A stretch of DNA of 64,000 bases from JBGRQA01 sp041725895 (GTDB lineage Bacteria; Bacteroidota; Bacteroidia; Bacteroidales; Marinifilaceae), in assembly GCA_041725895.1 (NCBI GenBank), contig JBGRQA010000003.1, positions 62,001-126,000 of the forward strand, written 5' to 3'. Both the position numbers and the translations under genes were made by a program. Below, piece after piece: positions 53,427 to 62,675 of this stretch (within the stretch, counting starts at the first letter, position 1; the number at the start of each line of letters is the position of its first letter). Under the pieces are notes generated by a model, which saw only the letters and a program-made list of their open reading frames with translations, searched no databases and was not told the origin of the DNA.

Positions 53427-53750
53427 ATGAAAAAGCTACTATTTGTTCTTGCAATCAGTGGGTTGGTTTTCACATCATGTGTAAACAGCACAAAGAAATC
53501 AGCAAAGGCTGAGGAAACTCATCAACACGAAGGTTGTTCTCACGATCATGGAGATAGTCACTCTCACAGTCATGGAGATGCTACTCATGACCACAATTCT
53601 CAGGAAGAATTTGTTGTGGAAGAAAATGGTTCTACCACAACCTGCTGTTCCGGAGAAAAAGAAGGGGAATGCAAAGATGAGAAAAAGTGCGACCACAATC
53701 ATGATGGTCATGATCACAACCACGATTCTCACGAAGGACACAGTCACTAA
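53427..53750 (+). CDS. His-rich lipoprotein, probable metal buffer
   Basis: This 107-aa protein has a lipoprotein signal (lipobox FTSC, Cys18). A mature part composed largely of His, Asp and Glu follows, with HDHGDSHSHSHGDATHDH, a middle Cys pair CCSGEKEGECKDEKKC, and a final HNHDGHDHNHDSHEGHSH. Such sequences bind transition metals and are common beside Cus/Czc efflux operons. A terminator hairpin follows at 53759, so it is mostly transcribed apart from the pump genes. Confidence 0.85.
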   Translation: MKKLLFVLAISGLVFTSCVNSTKKSAKAEETHQHEGCSHDHGDSHSHSHGDATHDHNSQEEFVVEENGSTTTCCSGEKEGECKDEKKCDHNHDGHDHNHDSHEGHSH

Positions 53751-53758
53751 GAAACAAG

Positions 53759-53791
53759 GGAACCATCTGATTTACCAGATGGTTCCTGTTT
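53759..53791 (+). terminator. Terminator between the His-rich lipoprotein and the efflux operon
   Basis: GGAACCATCTG (53759-53769), a 6-base loop and CAGATGGTTCC (53776-53786) form a perfect 11-bp stem, followed by TGTTTCC. It could let strong transcription of the metal buffer drop before the pump genes. Confidence 0.75.
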
Positions 53792-53912
53792 CCATCACTT
53801 GGCTTTTTCATTCGACAAACTCACCCCGTAGAGGGACCCCATGGTTAATTACAAATACATTGTAAAAGTTTTCTCCAAAGGGAAACAAACAACAAAACAC
53901 AGTTCATTTAAA

Positions 53913-55466
53913 ATGAAGAATATACTTTTCATACTATGCTACCTTCCCATTGTTATGATGGGATGTCAGTCAAATACAGGTCAAACCAATTCTCACGGAC
54001 ACGATCACGGAGATCATGATCACAGCACACATGATGAAGGCGGTCACGATCATGCAACCGATCATGGAGAGACCATAAGCATTACACTTTGGTCGGAAAG
54101 TACCGAACTATTTGTGGAGTACAGTCCATTAGTAGCCGGTCACACCAGTACCTTTACAACACACCTCACTCACTTAGCGAACTACAAGCCTTATGAAAAA
54201 GGAAAACTTACTGTAAGCCTTGTAAAAGGGCGAAACGGAATTCGGAAGGCAGCAGATGTTCCTTCCAGATCGGGTATCTTCACCCCTTCACTTCAACCCA
54301 AAGAAGCCGGTATATATACTCTAAGCTTCGATATTGAATCGGGAGACCACAAAGAACGTTTCTCCATTCCCAATATTACAGTTTACCGAAATGATACCGA
54401 AGCTCAGGCTGCCAATGGACATAAGGAAAAGCCAAATTTGGTAAGCTATACCAAAGAGCAGGCATGGAAGAATGAGTTCGCAACTCAACTGGTTGGTAAA
54501 AAGCCATTCCGTGATGTTATTAAAACAACAGGAGAGCTTATTTCCGCCAATCAGAATGAAATCAAAGTAGTTGCTCAAACCAACGGAATTGTTCAGTTTC
54601 AATCCAATGAAATCGTAGCAGGAAAAACCGTGGCAAAAAACCAGAGCCTTTTCAACATCACGGGCAAAGGCTTGTCGGGTGATAACCTCACCCAACGCTA
54701 CATTGCCGCCAAAACCGATTTTGTGAAGGCTGAAAGAAACTTTACAAGGGCTGAAAACTTACATGCCGATCAAATTATTTCGGAAAAGGATTATTTAGAG
54801 GTCAAGACCAATTACGAGCAGGCGAAAACAACGTTCGATCAACTAAATAGAAACTATAGTTCCAAAGGGATTCAATTGAAATCGCCAACCAAGGGATTTA
54901 TCTCCTCCATCTTGGTAAGTCAGGGAGAATATGTGGAAAAAGGACAAGTTCTGGCCATAATCGATCGGAACACCAAACTGGTACTAAGAGCTGATGTTTA
55001 CCAGAACCAGTTACCACGTATTTCCCAAATACGATCTGCCAATTTTATCCTACCCTATTCCAAACGTGTTTACCAAACATCGGAACTAAACGGTAAACTA
55101 ATTGCATATGGAAAGGATGTTCAAAAAAGTGACTACACTTCCCCCCTCTATTTTGAAATCAACAAAACCTCTGAACTCTACTCCGGAACTTTCGTGGAAA
55201 TATACCTGCAATCGGAAACTCATACGGATGTTGTGGCTGTTCCCAAACCTGCAATCATGGAGGATCAGGGTACTAAATACGTGTTTGTTCAGGAAGAAGG
55301 GGAAGCCTTCGTAAAGCGCTACGTGAAAACGGGATCCGACAACGGTTTGGAGGTAGAAGTTGTTGAGGGCCTTCAAAAAGGCGAACGTATTGTAACAAAA
55401 GGAGCCTACTTCGTGCGTTTGGCTTCACTTGGCGGAGCACTTCCTGCCCATTCACACAGCCACTAG
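53913..55466 (+). CDS. RND heavy-metal efflux periplasmic adaptor (CusB/CzcB type)
   Basis: Started at MKNILFILCYLPIVMMGCQS (53913) this is a 517-aa lipoprotein (Cys18). A His-rich segment follows (about residues 27-57, HGHDHGDHDHSTHDEGGHDH), then a beta-rich domain, the barrel-sandwich half motifs (VVAQTNGIVQFQSNEIVAG and QLKSPTKGFISSILVSQGEY) around an alpha-hairpin, and the C-terminal GAYFVRLASLGGALPAHSHS. It links the inner-membrane pump to the outer-membrane channel and may hand metal to it. The extra N-terminal region, about 170 residues before the adaptor core, resembles the FixH-like or sandwich domain seen in some Bacteroidota adaptors. Confidence 0.9.
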   Translation: MKNILFILCYLPIVMMGCQSNTGQTNSHGHDHGDHDHSTHDEGGHDHATDHGETISITLWSESTELFVEYSPLVAGHTSTFTTHLTHLANYKPYEKGKLTVSLVKGRNGIRKAADVPSRSGIFTPSLQPKEAGIYTLSFDIESGDHKERFSIPNITVYRNDTEAQAANGHKEKPNLVSYTKEQAWKNEFATQLVGKKPFRDVIKTTGELISANQNEIKVVAQTNGIVQFQSNEIVAGKTVAKNQSLFNITGKGLSGDNLTQRYIAAKTDFVKAERNFTRAENLHADQIISEKDYLEVKTNYEQAKTTFDQLNRNYSSKGIQLKSPTKGFISSILVSQGEYVEKGQVLAIIDRNTKLVLRADVYQNQLPRISQIRSANFILPYSKRVYQTSELNGKLIAYGKDVQKSDYTSPLYFEINKTSELYSGTFVEIYLQSETHTDVVAVPKPAIMEDQGTKYVFVQEEGEAFVKRYVKTGSDNGLEVEVVEGLQKGERIVTKGAYFVRLASLGGALPAHSHSH

Positions 55467-55514
55467 TAATAGAAGAGTAGTAAAAAAATTCAGAAACGAA
55501 TAAAATATTAGATC

Positions 55515-58500
55515 GTGCTAAATAAAATCATCAAATATGCATTGCACAACCGCATCCTGGTAATGGTACTGGCCGTTCTCCTTATGATTGGAGGAACCTA
55601 TACCACCAGCAACATGGATGTGGATGTATTCCCTGACCTGACTGCACCTACTGTTGTAGTGATGACAGAAGCTCACGGAATGGCCCCCGAAGAAGTGGAA
55701 AAACTTGTTACCTTCCAGGTAGAGACAGCTGTAAACGGGGCTACAAATATTCGACGCCTTCGCTCCTCCTCTTCCGCAGGATTCTCTATCGTGTGGATTG
55801 AATTCGAATGGGGCACCGACATCTACAAGGCTCGCCAGATTGTAAGTGAAAAGTTAATGACCATTACCGATCAATTGCCTGAAGGAGCCGGCAAACCGAC
55901 ACTTACTCCTCAATCCTCGATTATGGGTGAGGTCTTGATGATTGGATTACAATCGGAAACCGTTGATCCAATGGAGCTTCGAACCATGGCGGACTGGACC
56001 ATTCGTCCCCAGTTACTGGCAGTAGGTGGAGTAGCCCAGGTAGTGGTAATTGGTGGAGAATACAAACAATACCAGATCCAGGCCAACCCTCAAAAAATGC
56101 GCTACTATCAGATCAGCCTGAACGAGCTGGTAAAAGCCTGTGAGGGAACCAACCAAAACTCTGCAGGGAACTTCATCAATGAGTACGGTAACCAATACAA
56201 TATACGGGGAATGGCCCGCACATCGGATATTCAGGAACTGGGCAATTCGGTTATTAAAGTGTACAATAAAGTTCCCGTTCGGATCAGCGATGTAGCAGAG
56301 ATAAAAATTTGCGCTGCACCCAAAATTGGAAACGGTACCATTCGTGGCGAAAATGCCGTACTACTGACGGTAAAAAAACAACCAGGTGTAAATACGCTGA
56401 AATTGACAGAGGAATTGGATGCGACAATTGAAAACCTCAGAAAGTCAATCCCAAAAGAGGTAGAGATAAACACACACATCTTTCGTCAGGCAGATTTCAT
56501 CAACAGTTCCATTCGCAACATCAAGGACGCATTAATAGAAGGTTCAATCTTCGTTATTGTAATCCTTTTCCTGTTCCTGATGAACTACAGAACTACGGTA
56601 ATTTCCCTTCTGGCAATACCGATGTCTCTTCTTTTTGCAATCATCACCTTAAAATTCATGGGAATTACCATCAATACCATGACACTTGGGGGGATGGCCA
56701 TCGCAATTGGCGACCTGGTTGATGATGCCATTATTGATGTGGAAAATGTATACAAACGGCTAAGGGAAAATTACAGTAAGCCAAAGGAGGAAAAGGAGAA
56801 AGTTCTTTCAGTAATTTACAAGGCCTCTTGTGAAATACGTTCCTCTATCATCAATGCAACTTTTATTATCATTGCCGCTTTTCTTCCCCTGTTTTTTCTT
56901 GATGGAATGGAAGGCAGAATGTTAAAGCCACTGGGGATTGCCTTCATAGTATCCCTGTTTGCATCATTGATAACGGCACTCACCTTAACTCCGGTACTTT
57001 GTAGCTTTATGCTTACCAACAATAAGATGCTGGACCGTAAAACTAAGGAAAGCTGGCTGGTACGCAAGCTAAATAGTTGGTACGAACGATCGCTTACCAT
57101 TGCCATGCGATTCAAGCGCCTGATCATTGGAACTTCTACCCTCCTCTTCATCATTTCCCTCTGGGTAATGACAGATTTGGGCCGAAACTTCCTGCCCGAT
57201 TTCAACGAAGGATCACTAACCATTACCGCAATCACCAAACCAGGTATAGCATTAGAGGAATCCAACAAACTGGCAACACAAGCCGAAAAGTCCCTGCTTA
57301 CTATTCCTGAAGTTGAGCTTACGGCCCGAAGAACAGGCCGTGCCGAATTGGATGAGCACTCTTTCGGGGTTAACACTTCAGAAATTGAAGTTCCCTTTAC
57401 CCTGAAGGAAAAAAGCAAATCGGAATTTCTGCAGGAAGTTCGGGAAAAATTGAGTGGAATTCCTGGTATGAACTTTACCATCGGTCAACCATTGAGCCAC
57501 CGTATTGACCATATCCTGTCGGGTACCCGAGCCAACATCGCCATCAAGATCTTCGGTACTGACTTGAACCGAATGTTTCAAATTGCCAACACGATTAAAA
57601 GTCAAATCACACCTATTGAAGGCGTTGTGGATGTAAATGTGGAGCAGCAAGTAGAAATTCCACAGATCCAAATTCAACCCAAGCGGGATCTCCTGGCAAA
57701 ATATGGAATATCCATTACTGATTTTACGGAGTTTATCCATGTTGCTTTTGGTAGTGCGAAAATCTCTGAGGTATATGAAGGCATTAAAGCCTTCGACCTT
57801 GTTGTAAAATACAACGATGAAAACCGTGACAATATGGAAGCCATTCAGAACGCATTAATCGACACCTGGGATGGAAAGAAAATCCCCTTAAATTATGTTG
57901 CAGATATCCGTTCCCTTTCAGGTCCCAACACCATTAACAGGGAAAATGTTCAGCGTAAACTTGTAGTTTCTGCCAACGTGGCTGATAGGGATATTCGAAG
58001 TGTGGTAAAGGATATCCGAGATGACGTAGAAAAAAACATTGAACTACCGGAAGAATATCGCATCGAATACGGAGGGCAATTTGAAAGTGAGGCAAAAGCA
58101 TCAAGAACTTTGTTGCTTACTTCATTGATCTCCTTCCTAATCATTTTCATGCTCCTTTTCCAGGAATTCAAAAGTCTACAACTGGCGAGTATCATTCTGC
58201 TGAACTTACCACTTGCTCTTATCGGTGGAGTATTAACCATTCAGTTTACTTCGGGTATACTAAGTATCCCTGCCATTATCGGATTCATTACCCTATTCGG
58301 CATCGCAACACGAAACGGCATTCTCCTGGTATCGCACTACCAGCAACTTAGAGAGGAGGGGTATCCGCTTTATGATACGATTATCAAAGGCTCTATACAT
58401 CGCTTGAGTCCTATCCTTATGACAGCGCTTACTGCTGCATTGGCTCTAATTCCTCTTGCTGTTTCAGGAGATAAACCCGGAAACGAAATCCAGAGCCCAA

Positions 58501-58607
58501 TGGCAGTAGTTATACTGGGAGGCCTATTAACCTCTACCCTGCTGAATATCTACATTATTCCTATAGTTTACCTTTTACTTAACTCTAAAAAGGAAAAAAA
58601 TGCATAA
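55515..58607 (+). CDS. Heavy-metal efflux RND pump (CusA/CzcA family), GTG start
   Basis: This 1030-aa inner-membrane proton-driven exporter of the HME-RND type begins with GTG (55515-55517). Its N-terminal motif is DVDVFPDLTAPTVVVMTEAH. TM4 carries the proton-relay cluster GDLVDDAIIDVENVY with Asp400, Asp403, Asp404, Asp408 and Glu410, the pattern of the HME branch. Twelve helices and the two large periplasmic loops are present. It should expel Cu+/Ag+ or Zn2+/Co2+/Cd2+; specificity cannot be fixed without the periplasmic Met or acidic ligands. Its end overlaps the outer-membrane gene by 8 bases. Confidence 0.95.
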   Translation: MLNKIIKYALHNRILVMVLAVLLMIGGTYTTSNMDVDVFPDLTAPTVVVMTEAHGMAPEEVEKLVTFQVETAVNGATNIRRLRSSSSAGFSIVWIEFEWGTDIYKARQIVSEKLMTITDQLPEGAGKPTLTPQSSIMGEVLMIGLQSETVDPMELRTMADWTIRPQLLAVGGVAQVVVIGGEYKQYQIQANPQKMRYYQISLNELVKACEGTNQNSAGNFINEYGNQYNIRGMARTSDIQELGNSVIKVYNKVPVRISDVAEIKICAAPKIGNGTIRGENAVLLTVKKQPGVNTLKLTEELDATIENLRKSIPKEVEINTHIFRQADFINSSIRNIKDALIEGSIFVIVILFLFLMNYRTTVISLLAIPMSLLFAIITLKFMGITINTMTLGGMAIAIGDLVDDAIIDVENVYKRLRENYSKPKEEKEKVLSVIYKASCEIRSSIINATFIIIAAFLPLFFLDGMEGRMLKPLGIAFIVSLFASLITALTLTPVLCSFMLTNNKMLDRKTKESWLVRKLNSWYERSLTIAMRFKRLIIGTSTLLFIISLWVMTDLGRNFLPDFNEGSLTITAITKPGIALEESNKLATQAEKSLLTIPEVELTARRTGRAELDEHSFGVNTSEIEVPFTLKEKSKSEFLQEVREKLSGIPGMNFTIGQPLSHRIDHILSGTRANIAIKIFGTDLNRMFQIANTIKSQITPIEGVVDVNVEQQVEIPQIQIQPKRDLLAKYGISITDFTEFIHVAFGSAKISEVYEGIKAFDLVVKYNDENRDNMEAIQNALIDTWDGKKIPLNYVADIRSLSGPNTINRENVQRKLVVSANVADRDIRSVVKDIRDDVEKNIELPEEYRIEYGGQFESEAKASRTLLLTSLISFLIIFMLLFQEFKSLQLASIILLNLPLALIGGVLTIQFTSGILSIPAIIGFITLFGIATRNGILLVSHYQQLREEGYPLYDTIIKGSIHRLSPILMTALTAALALIPLAVSGDKPGNEIQSPMAVVILGGLLTSTLLNIYIIPIVYLLLNSKKEKNA

Positions 58608-59775
58608 ATACCTCATACTAATCCTAACATTGGGATTGACTATTAAGTTACAGGCACAATCCTCCATGGAAGACATTTTGCAATCAGTATTGCAAAACAA
58701 CACCGAACTAAAAGCCTATTCGAGCCAAATAGACTCCAAACACCTGAGTTTCAAAACAGGACTAACGCCGGCTAATCCGGAAGTAGAATATGAGAATTCC
58801 TTCTCTTCTGCAGAGGGAAAACCATACGAAATAACCATCAGTCAAGCTTTCGATTTTCCAACAAGCTACATCTACCGACACCAAATTTCGAAGGATAGAA
58901 TCAAAAGTCTGGAATATTTTCGCACACAAAAGCGCCAGGAAATATTACTTGAGACTCAATTAACTTGTCTGGAAATGATTTTTCTACGAAAGAAAAATCA
59001 TGAATTGGTCAAAAGGGCAGAAAACGCACAGAAATTATTTTCTCTGTACAAAAAAAGATTAGAGGAAGGAGATGCTACCATTTTAGATTTGAATAAGGTA
59101 AAAATGGCGGTGGTAAATACCAGTCATCGTTTGAAAATCAATTCAACCAAGCTTGTCAATTTGGAAAAAGCTTTAATCAAACTAAATGGCAACCAAGCAA
59201 TCTCTTTTAAGGAAAAGGATTATAACGCAGTTGATTTACCAAATAGCTTTTCTGAGCTTTCGCAACAACTTCTCCCAATGGATCCCGTGAATCTTGTTCT
59301 GCAAAATGAGCAACGAATTGCTCAGAAAGAGATTTCTCTTTCCAAAGCAGAAGCTCTTCCCAAGTGGAGTATCGGGTATCGCTTTCTCAATTCAGACCTT
59401 GGTAAAAGCTCCAATGGTTTAAAACTAGGCCTGAGTATTCCTCTCTGGGAGAATAGAAACAAAGTAAGGCAATCCAAACAAAATCTACACTACCTTGAGC
59501 AAAACCTTTCTGTTCATCAGTTAACCATCCAAAGTGAAATGGAACAACTCTACCTCAACTGCCAAAGTTTGAAGCAGAGTTTACAGGATTATAAAAAATC
59601 TTTTGCAGGAATCAATACTACCGCCCTGCTGACCAAAGCAGTGAAAATGGGCGAAATTTCAAGCATTGAATATTTCATGGAATTGAGTTATTACTATGAC
59701 AGCTACGATGCCTATCTGGAAGTAGAACAAGAATACCACAAAACAGTAGCCCAACTAAAACGCTTCAACTTGTAA
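58600..59775 (+). CDS. TolC-family outer-membrane channel (CusC/CzcC type)
   Basis: This 391-aa protein has a signal peptide (MHKYLILILTLGLTIKLQAQ) and the two-fold alpha-helical repeat of outer membrane efflux proteins (LKAYSSQIDSKHLSFKTGLT, NPEVEYENSFSSAEGKPYE; NLVLQNEQRIAQKEISLSKA, LPKWSIGYRF). The final AQLKRFNL is typical of CzcC-like proteins. It completes the adaptor-pump-channel set and is translationally coupled to the pump by the ATG that overlaps its stop. Confidence 0.9.
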   Translation: MHKYLILILTLGLTIKLQAQSSMEDILQSVLQNNTELKAYSSQIDSKHLSFKTGLTPANPEVEYENSFSSAEGKPYEITISQAFDFPTSYIYRHQISKDRIKSLEYFRTQKRQEILLETQLTCLEMIFLRKKNHELVKRAENAQKLFSLYKKRLEEGDATILDLNKVKMAVVNTSHRLKINSTKLVNLEKALIKLNGNQAISFKEKDYNAVDLPNSFSELSQQLLPMDPVNLVLQNEQRIAQKEISLSKAEALPKWSIGYRFLNSDLGKSSNGLKLGLSIPLWENRNKVRQSKQNLHYLEQNLSVHQLTIQSEMEQLYLNCQSLKQSLQDYKKSFAGINTTALLTKAVKMGEISSIEYFMELSYYYDSYDAYLEVEQEYHKTVAQLKRFNL

Positions 59776-59894
59776 AGGCTCTCGTTCTATTTGCTTTTTT
59801 AAAGTTGGATTAATTTTAAATTAGCACTTACTAACTATTTCAAACGATGGTACTAATTTGATTATAAACTCTCTAATTTTTCAAGAATACAAAG

Positions 59895-59923
59895 GAGGAT
59901 GGAAGATAAACCATCCTCTTTTT
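59895..59923 (+). terminator. Terminator of the metal-efflux operon
   Basis: GAGGATGG (59895-59902), an 8-base loop and CCATCCTC (59911-59918) are followed by five T. Confidence 0.85.
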
Positions 59924-60055
59924 CATTATAACAATTCGATTCGATTAATTCCCGGTTAAAAATTATTAAACAATTTTGTTCAAAAAGAAGACAAAACTTT
60001 GTATATTTGAAACAGGCATCACAAAGTGAGGCCTTTAGGTTTTAAAGTGAATAAG

Positions 60056-60087
60056 AAAAAAGGATGGAGTGGTTGCCATCCTTTTTT
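60056..60087. terminator. Bidirectional terminator before the PD40 lipoprotein stop
   Basis: AAAAAAGGATGG (60056-60067) and CCATCCTTTTTT (60076-60087) form a perfect 12-bp stem with A/T-runs on both strands. It would stop the plus- and minus-strand transcripts that meet here. Confidence 0.85.
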
Positions 60088-60113
60088 ATTTATTGAGTCG
60101 TAAATCTTTTCAA

Positions 60114-61640
60114 CTATCGCCAATCGGGCATTTCCCCATTACTTATAATCAATTCCCGATCACTTCCATCAATATCCATCACCCAAATATCTCTTTGACT
60201 TATTCCATCAGCACTGGTATTCATAAAAATAATTTTAGAACCGTCACGCGATGGGCGAGCTTGAAAATCATTCGTACCAGCCGTTTTATTTTCCGATAGA
60301 TCGGTTATATTGGATCCATCCAAATCCACTGAAAAAATTCGGGTATCGAACTGCCTTCCATTGTCCGCATCTACGGGGTCAACATCACGTGAAAAGAATA
60401 CTTTCAAACCATTTTCAGAGAAGCAAGGACTACTTATGGTACCGCTTAAATCATCCACTAAAAGAAGTTGAGTCCCTACTGTTGGATCCGGGTGAATCAG
60501 ATAAATCTCATTTTCATTCTGTTGCTCTCCCGTTGTTAATGCCACTATTTTCAATTCATTGTCATCGTTGTTCCCGTTCCAGTTAAGCTCTTTAAAATGC
60601 CTATTTACAGGAGCGGTTGCAATAAGTGTATGGTTGGTACCATCATTATTAACTCGAAACAATTTACTGTTATGACTATAAATCAGGAAAGCACCGTCTG
60701 GCGACCAGCTATATCCTATTCCATTATTATGGTAGCCAGCAATCGGAGGATGCCCCAGGGTAACCTGAAACTTCTCCGAACCGTCCTTATTCATGGTATA
60801 GATATGATACTCCCCTGTTTCATTTGAAATATAAGCTACCTTCTGCCCATTGGGGGATATACGAGGTTGTGTTTGGCGATTGGTATTGTTTGTAACCTGT
60901 ATCGTATTGAGAGCTGTCAAATCGGTAGAAAAAATATGAGCGCTCCCCAAAGTATCCTTAACAAAGAAATATCTGTTATCAGGATAATCCTGCGTTCTGA
61001 AGCTCCACACCTCACCAGTGGTTTCAAGATCGTCCTCATCGCGGGTAACCACCTTCCATCGGTAAGTGGTACCATACTTCAACCCGGATAAGGTAAAGGT
61101 GGTATCTAAACTGTTATCAACCACCTTTAACTCCTCTTGCGCCTCCCCTTCGTATAGAAGCACATCATAGTGGAGTATCGAATCCTTCTCATTAGGATCG
61201 GATCCCTGCCAAAGAAGGTCAACCTGTATCAATTGATCGCTCGATTTGTTTTCCGGAGTTGAATAAACTGCAGCATTGGGAGCCACGTTTTCATCATCCG
61301 GAATAATCATAACAATATCAACCTGCAGGACATCCCCTTCCCCCAATGTTACATTGGTAGTAGAAGCAGAATATCCGTCCTTCTTCGCAGAAATAGCATA
61401 ATCCCCTGTTTTTACAACACCCAAGTCAAATATACCTTCCGCATTCGTAATTACAGCAGAACTACCTGGTGAAGTTGTAATGCTTACTCCTTCGAGAGGA
61501 GTTTTCCCATCCGGGCCAAAAACAGTTCCTTTTATATTTCCATAAAGATCGGGATTGATCGTACTTTCATTGCACGAAGGGGATATACCAACCAAAATTA
61601 ATACTATGGAAACACCGATGAGCAGATAGATTTTTCTCAT
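60114..61640 (-). CDS. Lipoprotein with regulatory-like beta domain and TolB/PD40 propeller
   Basis: This protein is 508 aa when started at MRKIYLLIGVSIVLILVGIS (61638-61640); the open frame continues 24 codons upstream. The lipidated Cys is probably Cys23 (SPSC). Domains in order: a carboxypeptidase-regulatory-like fold (GNIKGTVFGPDGKTPLEGVS), a fibronectin III-like module (VDLLWQGSDPNEKDSILHYD, YRWKVVTRDEDD) and a PD40/TolB-like propeller (QPRISPNGQKVAYISNETGE, YSWSPDGAFLIYSHNSK, ARPSRDGSKIIFMN). It has no enzyme motif. It is likely an outer-membrane or periplasmic scaffold or binding protein. It points towards the metal-efflux operon and shares no operon with the curlin genes. Confidence 0.85.
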   Translation of the reverse strand: MRKIYLLIGVSIVLILVGISPSCNESTINPDLYGNIKGTVFGPDGKTPLEGVSITTSPGSSAVITNAEGIFDLGVVKTGDYAISAKKDGYSASTTNVTLGEGDVLQVDIVMIIPDDENVAPNAAVYSTPENKSSDQLIQVDLLWQGSDPNEKDSILHYDVLLYEGEAQEELKVVDNSLDTTFTLSGLKYGTTYRWKVVTRDEDDLETTGEVWSFRTQDYPDNRYFFVKDTLGSAHIFSTDLTALNTIQVTNNTNRQTQPRISPNGQKVAYISNETGEYHIYTMNKDGSEKFQVTLGHPPIAGYHNNGIGYSWSPDGAFLIYSHNSKLFRVNNDGTNHTLIATAPVNRHFKELNWNGNNDDNELKIVALTTGEQQNENEIYLIHPDPTVGTQLLLVDDLSGTISSPCFSENGLKVFFSRDVDPVDADNGRQFDTRIFSVDLDGSNITDLSENKTAGTNDFQARPSRDGSKIIFMNTSADGISQRDIWVMDIDGSDRELIISNGEMPDWR

Positions 61641-62046
61641 AAACAAAAAGTGTGTATGTTTGAAGTATAATTTAAGGAATATCTGCATGGTATACAACCT
61701 AATCCTGACCAATTATTCTTTTTCGTAACGAATTTTGATCAATTTTTTATATTTATCCATAAATCTTATTTGAAAATATTAATATACAATACGGCAAACA
61801 CGTACTTCATCAGGCACAACTCCTGACAAACAGAAACGGAAAGTTAGGCTTCACGATTTAAAACCCATTTTAGTAATTCATCAATTCATTTCAACTGAAA
61901 TGATAACGTTTATATAGTACTTCTACTCTTACCAAAATAATTTTCCTGTTTTTTGTAATGCAAACGAAAGAACTTTCCAACCCCAAAAACAAGGAAAGGG
62001 CTGTCGAAAAAAATCAACAGCCCTTAGGTTTAAGCGATTATTGTCC
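61641..62046. other. Intergenic between curlin and PD40 genes, with terminator
   Basis: No gene is seen. On the minus strand the hairpin AAGGGCTGT/ACAGCCCTT (61996-62004 and 62017-62025) lies just after the curlin gene's stop and is a good terminator for it. The rest must hold the promoter of the PD40 lipoprotein gene; I found no confident box. Confidence 0.6.
61996..62025 (-). terminator. Terminator of the curlin operon
   Basis: A 9-bp stem with a 12-base loop lies 22 bases after the stop at 62047, with a T-rich tract (TTCCTTGTTTTTGG) beyond it on the minus strand. Confidence 0.75.
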
Positions 62047-62580
62047 TCATAATCCACTCTGAATAATTACTTTAATTCCGTTCCCCCTTTGGGTAACGTT
62101 ATAATTACCGGAAGGTCCCCCATTATCAATTTGTATTAACTGATTGGAGTTTCCGATTTGATTTATTTCGTAATTTCGATTATCCCCGGAAATTACCTGG
62201 TTCAAGGTGTTTTCATTTCCTAATTGTCGAATCACCGAAGTATTCTTATTACCTTGGATTATGGAATTCAAAATATTTCCGTCTCCGGATTGAAGAATCT
62301 CTAGAATATTGGCATCACCTGCTTGAATAGCTTTAAGAATATTTCCTATCCCCATTTGGCGAAGTAAAGCGACTTGCTTTGCCCCATTCTGATGGAGAGT
62401 TGCAACATTATACTTTCCATTTTGCAGAATAACAGCCAAACTTTCTTCCTCCAGAGCTGACAAAATACTTGTTCCTCCAGACAATTGATTTAGAAGCTGA
62501 TCCTCAACAGAAGATATCTGCCCAAGGGAAAACAGTGTCGAGATCATTGAAAACAAAAATACAATTGAAAATTTAAACAT
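62047..62580 (-). CDS. Curlin-repeat protein (CsgB-like, possible nucleator)
   Basis: This 177-aa protein has a signal peptide (MFKFSIVFLFSMISTLFSLG). About ten curlin-type repeats of roughly 11 residues follow, with the pattern Q.G..N...I: ILQNGKYNVATLHQNG, LLRQMGIGNILKAIQAG, ILQSGDGNILNSIIQGN, VIRQLGNENTLNQV and NYEINQIGNSNQLIQI. The repeats would fold into a beta-solenoid amyloid, as in curli. It is shorter and more canonical than its upstream neighbour, so I guess it acts as the minor nucleating subunit. It is 95 bases downstream of the larger gene. No csgE, csgF or csgG is visible in the window. Confidence 0.8.
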   Translation of the reverse strand: MFKFSIVFLFSMISTLFSLGQISSVEDQLLNQLSGGTSILSALEEESLAVILQNGKYNVATLHQNGAKQVALLRQMGIGNILKAIQAGDANILEILQSGDGNILNSIIQGNKNTSVIRQLGNENTLNQVISGDNRNYEINQIGNSNQLIQIDNGGPSGNYNVTQRGNGIKVIIQSGL

Positions 62581-62630
62581 TGGAACAAGTTAAAGAATGA
62601 GAGGTATTCAAGTTCAGAAAAGAGAGAGGG

Positions 62631-62656
62631 ATTCCCACAGGAAAACCTGTGGGAAT
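62631..62656 (-). terminator. Hairpin between the two curlin genes
   Basis: ATTCCCACAGG, loop AAAA, CCTGTGGGAAT is a perfect 11-bp stem in the 95-base gap. There is no long T-run, so it may be a partial terminator or an mRNA-stabilising structure giving unequal amounts of the two proteins. Confidence 0.65.
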
Positions 62657-62675
62657 TGTAGACCTTAATTCAATC

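Larger units (their letters stand above)
59776..60113. other. Intergenic between convergent units, with two terminators
   Basis: No gene is present. The stretch contains the terminators at 59895-59923 and 60056-60087 and nothing else I can support. Confidence 0.6.
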
